NCBI GenBank assembly: GCA_949987705.1 | Contig: OX465281.1 | Coordinates: 164,996,393 to 165,060,392 of the forward strand | DNA length: 64,000 nt | Direction of reading: 5' to 3' | Origin: Thereva unica | Lineage: Eukaryota > Arthropoda > Insecta > Diptera > Therevidae | Shown: positions 32,380 through 42,822 of the stretch, in pieces | How positions within the stretch are numbered: the first letter of the stretch is position 1 | How the letters are laid out: the number at the start of each line of letters is the position of its first letter | Position numbers and translations under genes: made by a program | The notes under the pieces: model-generated | Database searches by the model: none | What the model was told of the DNA's origin: nothing | What the model saw: only the letters and a program-made list of their open reading frames with translations

Positions 32380-34597
32380 TTAATATTTTAGGAAAATATT
32401 CATTATAATATTAACATTCCAAAACTTTCCAAAAAAAAAAATTTCAAATTTTATCACCAATTGTAACATAGAAATTATTGGCTTATGATAACTATAATAA
32501 GATGCATATACTTCAGAATCAATTTTGTCCAAGAATCTTGAAAAAACGGCATCAACTGTAGTACAGTATTTCGTTGTGTACTGTGCTGGATCGTTATTCA
32601 TATTCAAATTAAATGTGTCAGATAAAAAGGATGTGAAGACTTTAAATTTGTCTTTTTCATTGAAGTTAATATTAAAGTCTCCAGCTAATATTAGTGGAAG
32701 CTTATGACATAGTAGTTTAGATTCTCTCTCAGTATATTTTAACAGGGATCGATGAATAGATAATGTAATATCCTCAATCTTTTGATTTGGTGATATAAAC
32801 AGCTACAATAACTATTTCATGATCGTTTCTTATTTTACAAATCACTGAACAAATGTCTCCAACTGATGAATGTCTAGTACTCAATGCACTCATGTTTGAC
32901 AAAATAGTTTCCATATTTGGTTGGCAAATGTTGACACTATCTTTATAGTTTTGGTATATTGCGACCCCACCTGCATGAATACATATTGTCTCGTTTATAA
33001 TGAGAAATGCAATTGAAATCAGGGTTTGAAAGCAAAGTAAACTTAAAGCAAAGCAGATGTTTTTAAACTTACTTTGCCGTAGACTGTGAAAGTTTCTTGT
33101 TGCTGTTTGCTGCAAAAGCTGTTGCTTTCAAATTACTTATTCCACTATTGAAATTACATCCGCAAGGAAAAACCTGAATTATGTTCAAATGTAAATACAT
33201 CCAATGTCGAAGATGAAGATAATGGCAACACCCTTTTGAATAATTATTTTCTACAAGGTGCGGAAAATAGGCCACTAGAAGACATAGATCTAAGGATTAC
33301 ATTAGAAAGAGTGTCCTTAACTTTTCCGGAACTAGAGTGCAAATATTCCATTTTTAGAAAGGGGAAAGGTATAGCGAAACAGAGTTATATTCTAACAAAT
33401 GTATGTTTTGCGAACCCCCAGTACAGGTCAATGTGAAAAAGATATTTTCGCCCTTAAAATTCAACATAAATAGCTGCCCACAAGGATATCTTCGCCACAC
33501 AATATTAAATGATAAACTTCGGTATGTACCTTCAATTGTAGAGTAAATATACTCCACGAAAATATCTTTTAATGTTGATCAAAATTAGTATGTATATAAA
33601 AATATATTTCTCGAATATGACCAAATAAATACCCAACAAATTATCGGCAACTCAAAGTACCATCATACCAGCAAAATACTTATACAGTGCATACATACTT
33701 TGTAAAATTAAAAATACTGCAGGTACAACACTAATTATTTATTTGTCGATATATTAACACACGTTTTAAGCAAAAAAGGTAATGCGCATACTACACAGAA
33801 TGAAAATCTCAGCAAAGTATTTAACAGACTTGGACATCAAAGCTTTGAAAAACTGTAAAGGCTGTAAGCAAATAAAAGGCTTTTCGCAGCTAAGTATAAT
33901 AAAACCGAAGCATTTGCAGCCGGACCAGCATGCTCCTGAAAGCTTTTAAGTAATTCGAAAGCAACAGCATTTGCAGTGAACAGCAACAAGAAACTTTCAC
34001 AGCCTACAGCAAAAAGCTTGAATATATGATTGCTGTAAAGCAAAGCAAAGAAAATTACTGTGGCCTTCTTAGCAGTAAAGCAAAGTCAACAGCAAAAGTT
34101 TAAAATTGCTGCAGCAATTTAAACCCTGATTGAAATTAGGAAGGATAATTTCTTCTTCATTTCTCATCCATGTTTCAGTAAGTAATAGAATATTACAATT
34201 TTCAGTAACTGGTTCAATGAAATCTAAAATATGATTTTTTAAACTTTGGCAATTAAAAGTTAATACTGAAAGACCTATTTTGTTACAAACCATATCCAAA
34301 ACCATTTGCGTTCTGGTCTGCAATGTGTTTAAAGATAATCTTTGAAATTCTTGCAGCAATTTCTCTGTTGATCTAGCTTGCTTTCGATTATGATAAAACT
34401 TAAATTTCGTTGGATCATCTTGAGGTGTTACAATATATAAATTTTCTATATTTGTTGCACGAGATAACGCACCGTATACAAGTTCTTGGGAATGATCTTT
34501 GCTGTACTCGTAAACAATTTCACTGAAAGTTCCACCCTGCGATTTATGTATGCTCATAGCGCAAGCCGCAATTAAAGGTGGTGTTCCACTTATCATA
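32380..34597 (-). pseudogene. Helentron helicase C-terminus fused to EEP endonuclease
   Basis: Minus-strand reading: CAMSIHKSQGGTFSEIVYEY (helicase motif V) and VYGALSRATN (motif VI), then directly LSVLTFNCQSL and ILLLTETWM, the EEP metal-binding Asn and Glu strands. A hAT-like element (33020-34128) interrupts the domain. It resumes with AGGVAIYQN, SVGDICSVICKI and IVIVAVYI. After a frameshift near 32775 come LAGDFNINF (GDFN motif), CTTVDAVFSRFL and SYHKPIIS, with the terminal active-site His. This direct helicase-endonuclease fusion supports the Helentron assignment of both copies in the window. Inactive. Confidence 0.88.
33020..34128. mobile_element. hAT-like non-autonomous element, 1109 bp
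   Basis: It starts CAGGGTTTGAAAG and ends TTTAAACCCTG. It is flanked by a perfect 8-bp duplication, ATTGAAAT (33012-33019 and 34129-34136), which is the hAT target-duplication length. Internal inverted arms of about 58 bp (33082-33139 and 33947-34004) share AAAGTTTCTTGTTGCTG. The middle holds a plus-strand frame at 33155-33436 (about 90 codons, including NRPLEDIDLRITLERVSLTF) that I do not recognise. No complete transposase is present. It disrupts the endonuclease of the Helentron remnant. Confidence 0.85.
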
Positions 34598-37400
34598 CCC
34601 TTTCATTTGATACCCATGTCGAGGGAACTGTGAAGAAAATGGTAATCCGCGCTCTTGAGATGGCCGCCATGAATATAAAGACATAGCCTACTGCATTCTA
34701 CTTATAATGCCCTTTCATTTGATACCCATGTCGAGGGAGTGGTGAAGAAAATGGTAATCCGCCCTCTTGAGATGACCGCCATGGACCAAACGATATATTG
34801 AATATACTATATTGCTTATGGTGTTCTACTTATCATACTCTTTCATTTGATACCCATCTCGAAGAGGTTGTGAAGAAAATGGTAATCCGCCCTCTTGAGA
34901 TGGCCGCCATGGACCAAATGATAAATTGAGTATACTCTATTGCTTATGGTGTTTCACTTATCATACTCTTTCATTTGATACCCATGTCGAGGGAACTGTG
35001 AAGAAAATGGTAATCCGCCCTCTTGAGATGGCCGCCATGGACCAAACGATATATTGAGTACACTATATTCGTTATGGTGTCCCACTTATCATACCCTTTT
35101 ATTTGATACCCATGTCTCGGGTGTTGTGAAGAAAATAGTAATCCGCCCTCTTGAGATGACCGCCATGAAGATAAAGACATAGCCTACTGCATTTTACTTA
35201 TAATGCCCTTTCATTTGATACCCATTCCGAGGGGGTTGTGAAGAAAATGGTAATCCGCCCTCTTGAGATGGCCGCCATGGACCAAATGATATATTGAGTA
35301 TGCTATATTGCTTATGGTGTTTCACTTATCATACTCTTTCATTTGATACCCATGTCGAGGGAACTGTGAAGAAAATGGTAATCCGCCCTCTTGAGATGGC
35401 CGCCATGGACCAAACGATATATTGAGTACACTATATTCCTTATGGTGTCCCACTTATCATACCCTTTTATTTGATACCCATGTCTCGGGTGTTGTGAAGA
35501 AAATAGTAATCCGCCCTCTAGAGATGACCGCCATGAAGATAAAGACATAGCCTACTGCATTTTACTTATAATGCCCTTTCATTTGATACCCATGCCGAGG
35601 GGGTTGTGAAGAAAATGGTAATCCGCCCTCTTGAGACGGCCGCCATGGACCAAATGATATATTGAGTATGCTATAATGCTTAAGGTATTCCACTTATCAT
35701 ACCCTTTCATTTGATAGCCATGTCTCGGGTGTTGTGAAGAAAATAGTAATCCGCCCTCTTGAGATGGCCGTCATGAATATAAAGACATAGCCTACTGCAT
35801 TCTACTTATAATGCCCTTTCATTTGATACCCATGTCGAGGGAGTGGTGAAGAAAATGGTAATCCGCCCTCTTGAGATGACCGCCATGGACCAAACGATAT
35901 ATTGAATATACTATATTGCTTATGGTGTTCTACTTATCATACTCTTTCATTTGATACCCATCTCGAAGAGGTTGTGAAGAAAATGGTAATCCGCCCTCTT
36001 GAGATGGCCGCCATGGACCAAATGATAAATTGAGTATACTCTATTGCTTATGGTGTTTCACTTATCATACTCTTTCATTTGATACCCATGTCGAGGGAAC
36101 TGTGAAGGAAATGGTAACCCGCCCTCTTGTGGTGGCCGCCATGGACCAAACGATATATTGAGTACACTATGTTCCTTATGGTGTCCCACTTATCATACCC
36201 TTTCATTTGATACCCATGTCTCGGGTGTTGTGAAGAAAATGGTAATCCGCCCTCTTGAGATGACCGCCATGAATATAAAGACATAGCCTACTGCATTCTA
36301 CTTATAATGCCCTTTCCTTTGATACCCATGTCCTGGGGTTGTGAAGAAAATGGTAATCCGCCCTCTTGAGATGACCGCCATGGACCAAACGATATATTGA
36401 ATATTCTATATTGCTTATGGTGTTCTACTTATCATACTCTTTCATTTGATACCCATCTCGAAGGGGTTGTGATGAAGATGGTAATCCGCCCTCTTGGGAT
36501 GGCCGCCATGGCCCAAATGATAAATTGAGTATACTATATTGCTTATGGTGTTCCACTTATCATACTCTTTCATTTGATACCCACGTCGAGGGCACTGTGA
36601 AGAAAATGGTAATCCGCCCTCTTGAGAGATAACCGCCATGGACCAAACGATATATTGAGTATACTATATTGGTTATAGTGTTCTACTTATCATACTCTTT
36701 CATTTGACACCCATCTCAAAGGGGTTGTGAAGAAAATGGTAATCGGCCCTCTTAAGATGGCCACTATTGACTAAATGATAGATTGAGTATACTATATTGC
36801 TTATTAAGTTCTACTTTTCATAGCCTTTTATTTTGATACCCATGTCTGGGTGTTGTGCAGAAAATGGTAACCCGCCCTCTTGAGATGGCCGCCATGAATA
36901 TAAAGACATAGCCTATGGCATTCTAGTTATAATGCCTTTTCATTTGATACCCATCTCAAGTTGGTTGGGATGATAATGGTAATCCGCCCTCTTGAGATGA
37001 CCGCCATGGACCAAACGATATGTTGAATATTCTATATTGCTTATGGTGTTCTACTTATCGTACTCTTTGATTTGATACCCATCTCGAAGGGGTTGTGAAA
37101 AAATGGTAATCTGCCCTCTTGAGAAGGCTGCCATGGACCAAACGATAAATTGAGTATACTATATTGCTTATGGTGTTCTACTTATCATACTTTTTCATTT
37201 GATACCCATGTCGAGGGGGTTGTGAAGAAAATGTAATTCACCCGCTGGAGATGTCCGCCATGGACCAAATGATATTTTGAGTATACTATATTGCTTATGG
37301 TGTTCTACTTATCATATCCTTTCATTGGATACCCATGTCGAAGGGGTTGTGAAGAATATTTCAATCCGCCCTCCTGAGCGGCCTCCGCGGATCTAAAGGT
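34598..37400. repeat. Higher-order tandem array (112/128-bp monomers, 368-bp unit)
   Basis: Over twenty monomers share TTTCATTTGATACCCAT, GAAGAAAATGGTAATCCGCC, CTCTTGAGATGGCCGCCATG and a TATA-rich spacer. Intervals between successive monomers alternate 112, 128 and 128 bp, giving a 368-bp three-monomer unit, and longer near-identity recurs at about 1104 bp (three units). Divergence rises toward the right end. The left edge sits exactly in the Helentron helicase frame. The repeated minus-strand ORFs at 34971, 35339 and 36075 reflect this period and are not genes. Confidence 0.92.
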
Positions 37401-37961
37401 ATATACTATATTGCATTGTCATGGGAGCTAAAGCTGTGTGCAAAATTTCAGCATGATAGGATACCCGGAAGTATTTGTAAAATCGATTGCAAAATTTGTT
37501 CCTTGAAGAAAACAGTAATCCGTCCTCTTGAGACCACGGCCATGAATCTGACGGTATAATTGGTATACCATAGTGCATTGTCATCGGAGCTGAAGCTGTG
37601 TGCAAAATTTCAGGGTGATCGGGTAACCAGAAGTATTCAAAAAATCGATTGCAAGATTTGTACCGGACAAACAGACAGACAAGAAAGCATAAGCATCTAT
37701 CCTCGATAATGACCAATGCAAAAAGTGTGCACGTTCGTCATGCATGACACTTTGCATCATCATTTCTTCCTATAGCTATCGGTGCAAATTGATTCCAATT
37801 TCTAAAGAAAAACACTGCATTCTGATTTAATAAATTCACAAATTGCCTACTGGGATCGATACTCGCACGCATACATACACAAAATATCGCATTTTCTTAC
37901 GTGACGATTTCTCCCAATTCACTCTACCCGCAAGCCGCGTTAAGGAACTTCGTTCCAAAAA
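37401..37961. other. Right end of the Helentron remnant
   Basis: Two related roughly 165-bp segments (near 37420 and 37580) share GAGCT, AAGCTGTGTGCAAAATTTCAG and AATCGATTGCAA. A hairpin with AAAGTGT/ACACTTT stems lies near 37721-37751. The terminal inverted motif is at 37941-37956. No coding sequence is seen. Confidence 0.6.
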
Positions 37962-39339
37962 CTTTTTTGTTATCATAATTTTTCCCATTCAAAAGTAAAA
38001 ACATTTATTATCTTTAAATTTTCATTTTTCGGCATGTAAGCATGTTGACCAGCAACATTAGAATTTCTGATAAAACATCAAGCCAGACGTAATCTGATCC
38101 ATCCGGTCATGAGAAAATAGGCGAAGCGGCTAGATAACGCGAATTTCCATAGGGAATCTGCAGATGCTCAGAAATTCTAATGTTGCACAAAATGCATAGA
38201 ACATTCTTTTAGCAAAGGAAGCAGTTTTGTGTATATGGGTGATTGTCATGAAATGGGAGTAGTGGCTGGCTGGCCGTTGTTCTCTAGCTACAACGCCTCA
38301 AACAAATTTTTTCTGGGGTGAAAATCTCCATCTAGTAATAAAACATTCTCTCCTTCATCGCCTCCCGCGGCAAGCACTCTTGAACAAAATGGCGGCCCTT
38401 CGACCACCGAAAATGTCGCCTCCGTAACCTGTCCATTTTCCGCTTTTACGTCACGGCACTACGTTTACGGAAAAACAGTGCATTATTGCCGCGCGCCTAG
38501 GGTCTCAAACGATAGCAGCAGTGTTCCGAAACTGATCACCGGTATGTATTACGCGGGCGGATACCTGCTTAGTTAGATGTCAGTGTTTACATTCTGACTG
38601 TTGTTTGTTGCAAATTTCAATAAAAACTATAAGAATAGCGCACACGCAACGACAAATTGGTTGTCAAGTGGCACTAAGTAGTGAAAACGAATCGTCACAA
38701 GTTTCTTTATGAATGTTTATCCTCGCCGGACGTTTAGACTGTGAACAATTTATAAACAAGAGAGCAACCCTCAAGAAAATTATCGAAGAAAAAAAAACTG
38801 TCGCCTCTGTAATGTGTGTTTTCGTTGTGATATGTGTTGCAAATCTCTTTTAACTCGGTTCGGTATATTTGTTTGCATTTGTAGAGCAAGCAAATTTTCG
38901 GAAACTTTGTTTGCTCTCATTGATCGTGAAAGCGACGGATTTTTCGATGAAATGTCGCTACCGTAATTGTCGCCTCCGAAGCCTTATAATTTCGGCTTTT
39001 CGATATAAACTTCTCACTGTCTATACCTCGTGTGTATTTATGTGGAAATATACAGAAAGTACTTCAAAATAATGTTGAAAACACATAAGAAAATTATATA
39101 TAAAAGAAATTATAAAAGAAATAGAACAAAAGACTTCAAGCCTTTAATTTCTAATTGTCCTGTGTTTGGGTGTTTCGCTCAAGCACACTTTACAAAACAA
39201 CAAAGCAATCGTTGTCAAGGTGAATCACTTTGTCAACATTTTTAAATAACTTTGTCGAGGTGTAACACCTTGATAATTTAAAAGGAAACTTCGGACAATC
39301 AGTCCACCGGGAAGTAAAAGAACTTCTCGTATTAAACAA

Positions 39340-39357
39340 TGGTGACCCCGACGTGAT
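39340..39357 (+). other. Primer-binding site of BEL element 2
   Basis: TGGTGACCCCGACGTGAT follows the LTR end by one base and begins with the TGG complementary to tRNA CCA. The donor tRNA is not certain (an Arg-type acceptor is possible). It differs from the tRNA-Tyr site of the other BEL elements here. Confidence 0.65.
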
Positions 39358-39428
39358 CGGGTGTAGCACTTGTATCACGCAACTCACATCTTCGCATCAA
39401 TCTCGGGAGCTAATCAACAGCTGTCATC

Positions 39429-41207
39429 ATGTCGAAGACTTTGGAGGAATTAATGCAGGACCAATTCTATTTGGGGCAAGAAATCCAGAGAGTCGTCAGC
39501 AATTATAAGAAAGACCCAGCGGACCGAAAAAACAGGGACTATTACCTGGAACGCATCCGGCGGCTAGAAGATAATTAGCTATCTTTTGAAAGGAATGACA
39601 TCAATCTTAAGGAGCTTCCCAATCACGACACCCATGAATACACGACTAAAAATTATTACACAGCAATCGCCAAGATATTTCAAGAATATCGGGAGCTGTT
39701 TGAGGAAAAGTTGAAGGAATTTCCCAGGCCATCTGCAACACCAACTCCAAAGCAATCTGCAACACCAACACCCAGGCAATCAAAGGTTCAAATTAATGTG
39801 ACAAGCCCAACCGAGGCTGAAGCTGCAAATACTGAAGAAGTCAAAAGGATGAAGAGGAGGCAGCAATCAGTACTCCAATCCTTGAATCATGACACGGTTT
39901 ACTGCAAAGTAAAACTTGAAGCAGTCAAACATTATTGGTCCCAGATTGAGGAATTAAACAGTAGGCTGTGGGAGTTAGTTGACGATCCAGCCAAAATCCA
40001 TGACGATACCGATAGTTACATCCAAGCTGAAGAAAATGTGCAGCACCTACTCGTAGCATTGACAACCAGATTGCAGGAGCAAAGGCAAGCAGCCAGCAAC
40101 AGCCAACAATCCAGTCAAGCAAGCTCATTTATGAAACTTCCAAAGATAGAGCTCCTAAAATTTGATGGAGATTATCTGAAATGGAAGCAATTTCACGATT
40201 TATACACAGAAATGGTGCATAAACAAACATTGGCCGACTGTCAAAAAATGTGGTACCTGAAAGCCAACCTAGTAGGAGAAGCAGAACGTCTGATAAGATA
40301 TTATTCTTTGTCAGAAGAGAACTACACAGCAGCGTGGAGAACACTTCAAGATCGCTACAACAATCCAAGGATACTTGTTGCAGCTCTGGTCAATAAATTG
40401 TTATCTCAGCCTTCTCATGCAAACGAATGTGGAACGGCAACATCAGTAAAGAATCTACATGATATAACCCAAGAATGCCTTCTGGGCTTAGAAAATTTGG
40501 GAGTTTCAACTGAAAACTGGGACCCATTACTGCTTCACATCCTGCAGCGAAAGTTAGACAAGAACACTCATGCAATGTATGAGCAGTCCCTTGCAAATCC
40601 AAAGGAGTTAGCATCTTTGAAGGACTTCTTAGCATTCCTTGAAAAACGTTTCCAGGCGTTGGAGGCCTTAGGCGGAAAAGGGAATGTGAAACCAGAACAG
40701 CACAAGAAACCATCAAAGACATTCTCATCACTTGCATCTACAATAACCCAATGCATTTTATGCAAACAAAACCATCAGCTGTACCAGTGCAAACAGTTCC
40801 TGCAAAAAAACCCCAGTGAGAGATTACGCTTAGTGCAAAAAAATAAATTGTGCGTGAATTGTCTCAGGAACGGTCATCATTGGGCCGATTGCAAATTAGG
40901 AGCTTGCACCAGATGTACCAAAAAGCATAACACGCTGTTGCATTTAGATATTCCCGAGGCTAAGGCCAATGCAAAGCCAACTGATCATAAGGATATAATG
41001 AAAACAGAAAGCTTACCTGGATCTAGCAGTAGCACATTATCCTTAACCACCAAAAATATGGGTGTTCCAACAGGATATGTCATATTGAGCACAGCACGTG
41101 TAAAGTTAATTTCCAATAACGGCCGAACTATAGAACGCCGCGCCATCCTGAATCCAGGATCACAAATCAATGTTATTACAAAACGGTTGATAAAAAAATG
41201 CGTCTAG
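39429..41207 (+). pseudogene. BEL element 2 gag with protease start
   Basis: ATG 39429 starts MSKTLEELMQDQF. One TAG stop (39576-39578) interrupts the frame, which is then open for more than 500 codons. The gag core includes LPKIELLKFDGDYLKWKQFHD, MWYLKANLVGEAERLI and WRTLQDRYNNPR. Knuckle-like Cys/His motifs follow (CILCKQNHQLYQC, CVNCLRNGHHWADC, CTRCTKKHNTLLH). The protease motif reads LNPGS at 41148-41162, with Asn (AAT 41151-41153) where the catalytic Asp belongs. A frameshift in an A-run near 41190 ends the frame. Apart from these lesions it is well preserved. Confidence 0.87.
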
Positions 41208-42822
41208 AGCCAGAAGAAGTTACACTATCAGTAGAAGGCATACAGCGAGCACCACAAAAGGCCAGAGGACGCATCAACATCATACTAGAATCCAACACTA
41301 GCGCTTTCAGTACCAGAATTGAAGCCGCCGTCGTACGTCGTCATGCAGGAAATTACATCGTTGCAGCCAACTCAGCAATTAAATTCTACTGAATGGAAGA
41401 TACCGAACAACGTTAGATTGGCTGATCCCCGATTTGACGAGCCGGCAAAAGTCGATCTACTGCTTGCTGCAGAACACTTTTTCCAACTGTTGTCAGTAGG
41501 ACAGATAGACCTAGGACCCAACTTACCAACGCTACAAAATACCGTACTTGGATGGATCGTTTCAGGAAAGGTTACCCAACCGAATCAGATAAATTCAGCA
41601 AGAGCGATATGTAACATTCTTACTGAAGAAGGAAGGCTCACTGATGTAATCGAAAAATTTTGGAAACTGGAGGAAACAGAGGAATCAACAACTGAAATGA
41701 GCGTTGCTGAGAAACGATGTGAAAAAATCTTCAATCAAACCACAAGTCGCTTGAGCAATGGACGATTTGTAGTAGCGTTACCATTCTCTCAAGATCCTAA
41801 GAGCCTGGGCGAATCCAGAACAGTAGCACTGCGCCGCTTCTATGCGCTCGAAGAGAAACTCATGAAAAACAGTCAATTGAGAAAGGAATATGTAGCATTC
41901 ATGGAGGAGTATATACAGCTTGGCCACATGCAACTGGCAACCAGTAACAGTCTTCTCCAGCCAAACTATTATCTGCCACACCATAGTGTTCTCAAGCCAG
42001 ATAGCAGCACTACAAAGTTACGAGTAGTGTTTGATGCATCAGCCAAGACAACATCTAATAAGTCGTTGAATGATATACTTTATGCTGGGCCGACAGTACA
42101 AGATGAACTCTTCTCAATTCTTTTACGTTTTCGACTCCCACGGTTTGTATTCACAGCCGACATACAGAAAATGTACCGGCAAATAAAAGTGCGCAAGGAA
42201 GATCAGCAATTCCAACTTATTTTTTGGAGGAAGGATCCAAATGAGCAGGTGAAATGCTACCAACTTCGAACAATTACCTATGGTACCACTTCAGCGCCAT
42301 ATTTGGCAACAAGATGTCTTCAAAAGCTCGCAGAAGATCGAAAGGAAGCATATCGAAGCACAAATCCTCAAACACGATTTCTATGTAGATGACGTAATGA
42401 CTGGATCAAATAGCGTGGCCGAGCTCTTGCAGAGTCAAAAGGAACTAAACCAGCTGCTCACAGAAGGCGGGTTTACACTAAGGAAGTGGTGCTCTAATCA
42501 TGCCAAACTACTTGAGCACATAATGCCGAAAGATCAAGAGATACAACTTGATTTCACTAGCAATCAGGAAGATCACGTAAAAACGTTAGGAATAATTTGG
42601 TTTCCAAAGAACGACGAATTTAGTATATCAGTGTCCAAAAATGATGCCAACCGAGTAACAAAACGGACCGTTGCATCAGACTTAGCAAAAATATTTGACC
42701 CATTAGGCATGATCGCTCCAGTTGTTGTTAGAGCAAAATTGTTTCTTCAAGAACTATGGGAGATAAAGATGGATTGGGACGGGACGCCGCGATTCCGCAA
42801 GAACTGTATACCAGATGGATAG
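41198..42822 (+). pseudogene. BEL element 2 protease remainder and reverse transcriptase
   Basis: After the frameshift the A17 region continues, with ADPRFDEPAKVDLLLAAEHF and LGWIVSG. The RT shows LRVVFDASAKT, SLNDILYAGP, FTADIQKMYRQI (first catalytic Asp), YQLRTITYGTTSAPYLA and, after a frameshift near 42330, FYVDDVMTG with the YVDD active site. The RT connection follows (KIFDPLGMIAPVVVRAKL). All RT motifs are present, unlike BEL element 1, but three frame changes (41320, 42330, 42780) split the protein. Confidence 0.87.

Larger units (their letters stand above)
32218..37961 (-). mobile_element. Helentron remnant inserted in the LTR of BEL element 2
   Basis: Comparison with the uninterrupted 3' LTR (about 46690) places the insertion between an A-run and CTTTTTTGTTATC. 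Both ends carry the inverted motif GGAACGAAGTTCCTTA (32245-32260 and, inverted, 37941-37956), which fits the subterminal inverted repeats reported for Helentrons. The coding remnant (minus strand) is the helicase C-terminus fused to EEP endonuclease. The rest of the helicase and all of Rep are replaced by a tandem array. There is no target duplication, as expected for the class. Confidence 0.8.
32110..39338 (+). repeat. 5' LTR of BEL element 2, interrupted by a Helentron
   Basis: The pieces 32110-32217 and 37962-39338 make an LTR of about 1.48 kb starting TGTTTGTACTC and ending TTAAACA one base before the primer site. The first piece matches 46579-46690. 37962-38236 and about 39095-39185 match 46690-47061. 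The stretch 38237-39094 and the end after 39185 have no counterpart in the 3' copy. Repeats of GTCGCCTCCGTAA type occur in this unmatched part. Confidence 0.75.

Noticed and set aside
34971..36284. Three similar 69-codon minus-strand ORFs
   Set aside because: Their 368-bp spacing shows they arise from the higher-order repeat.
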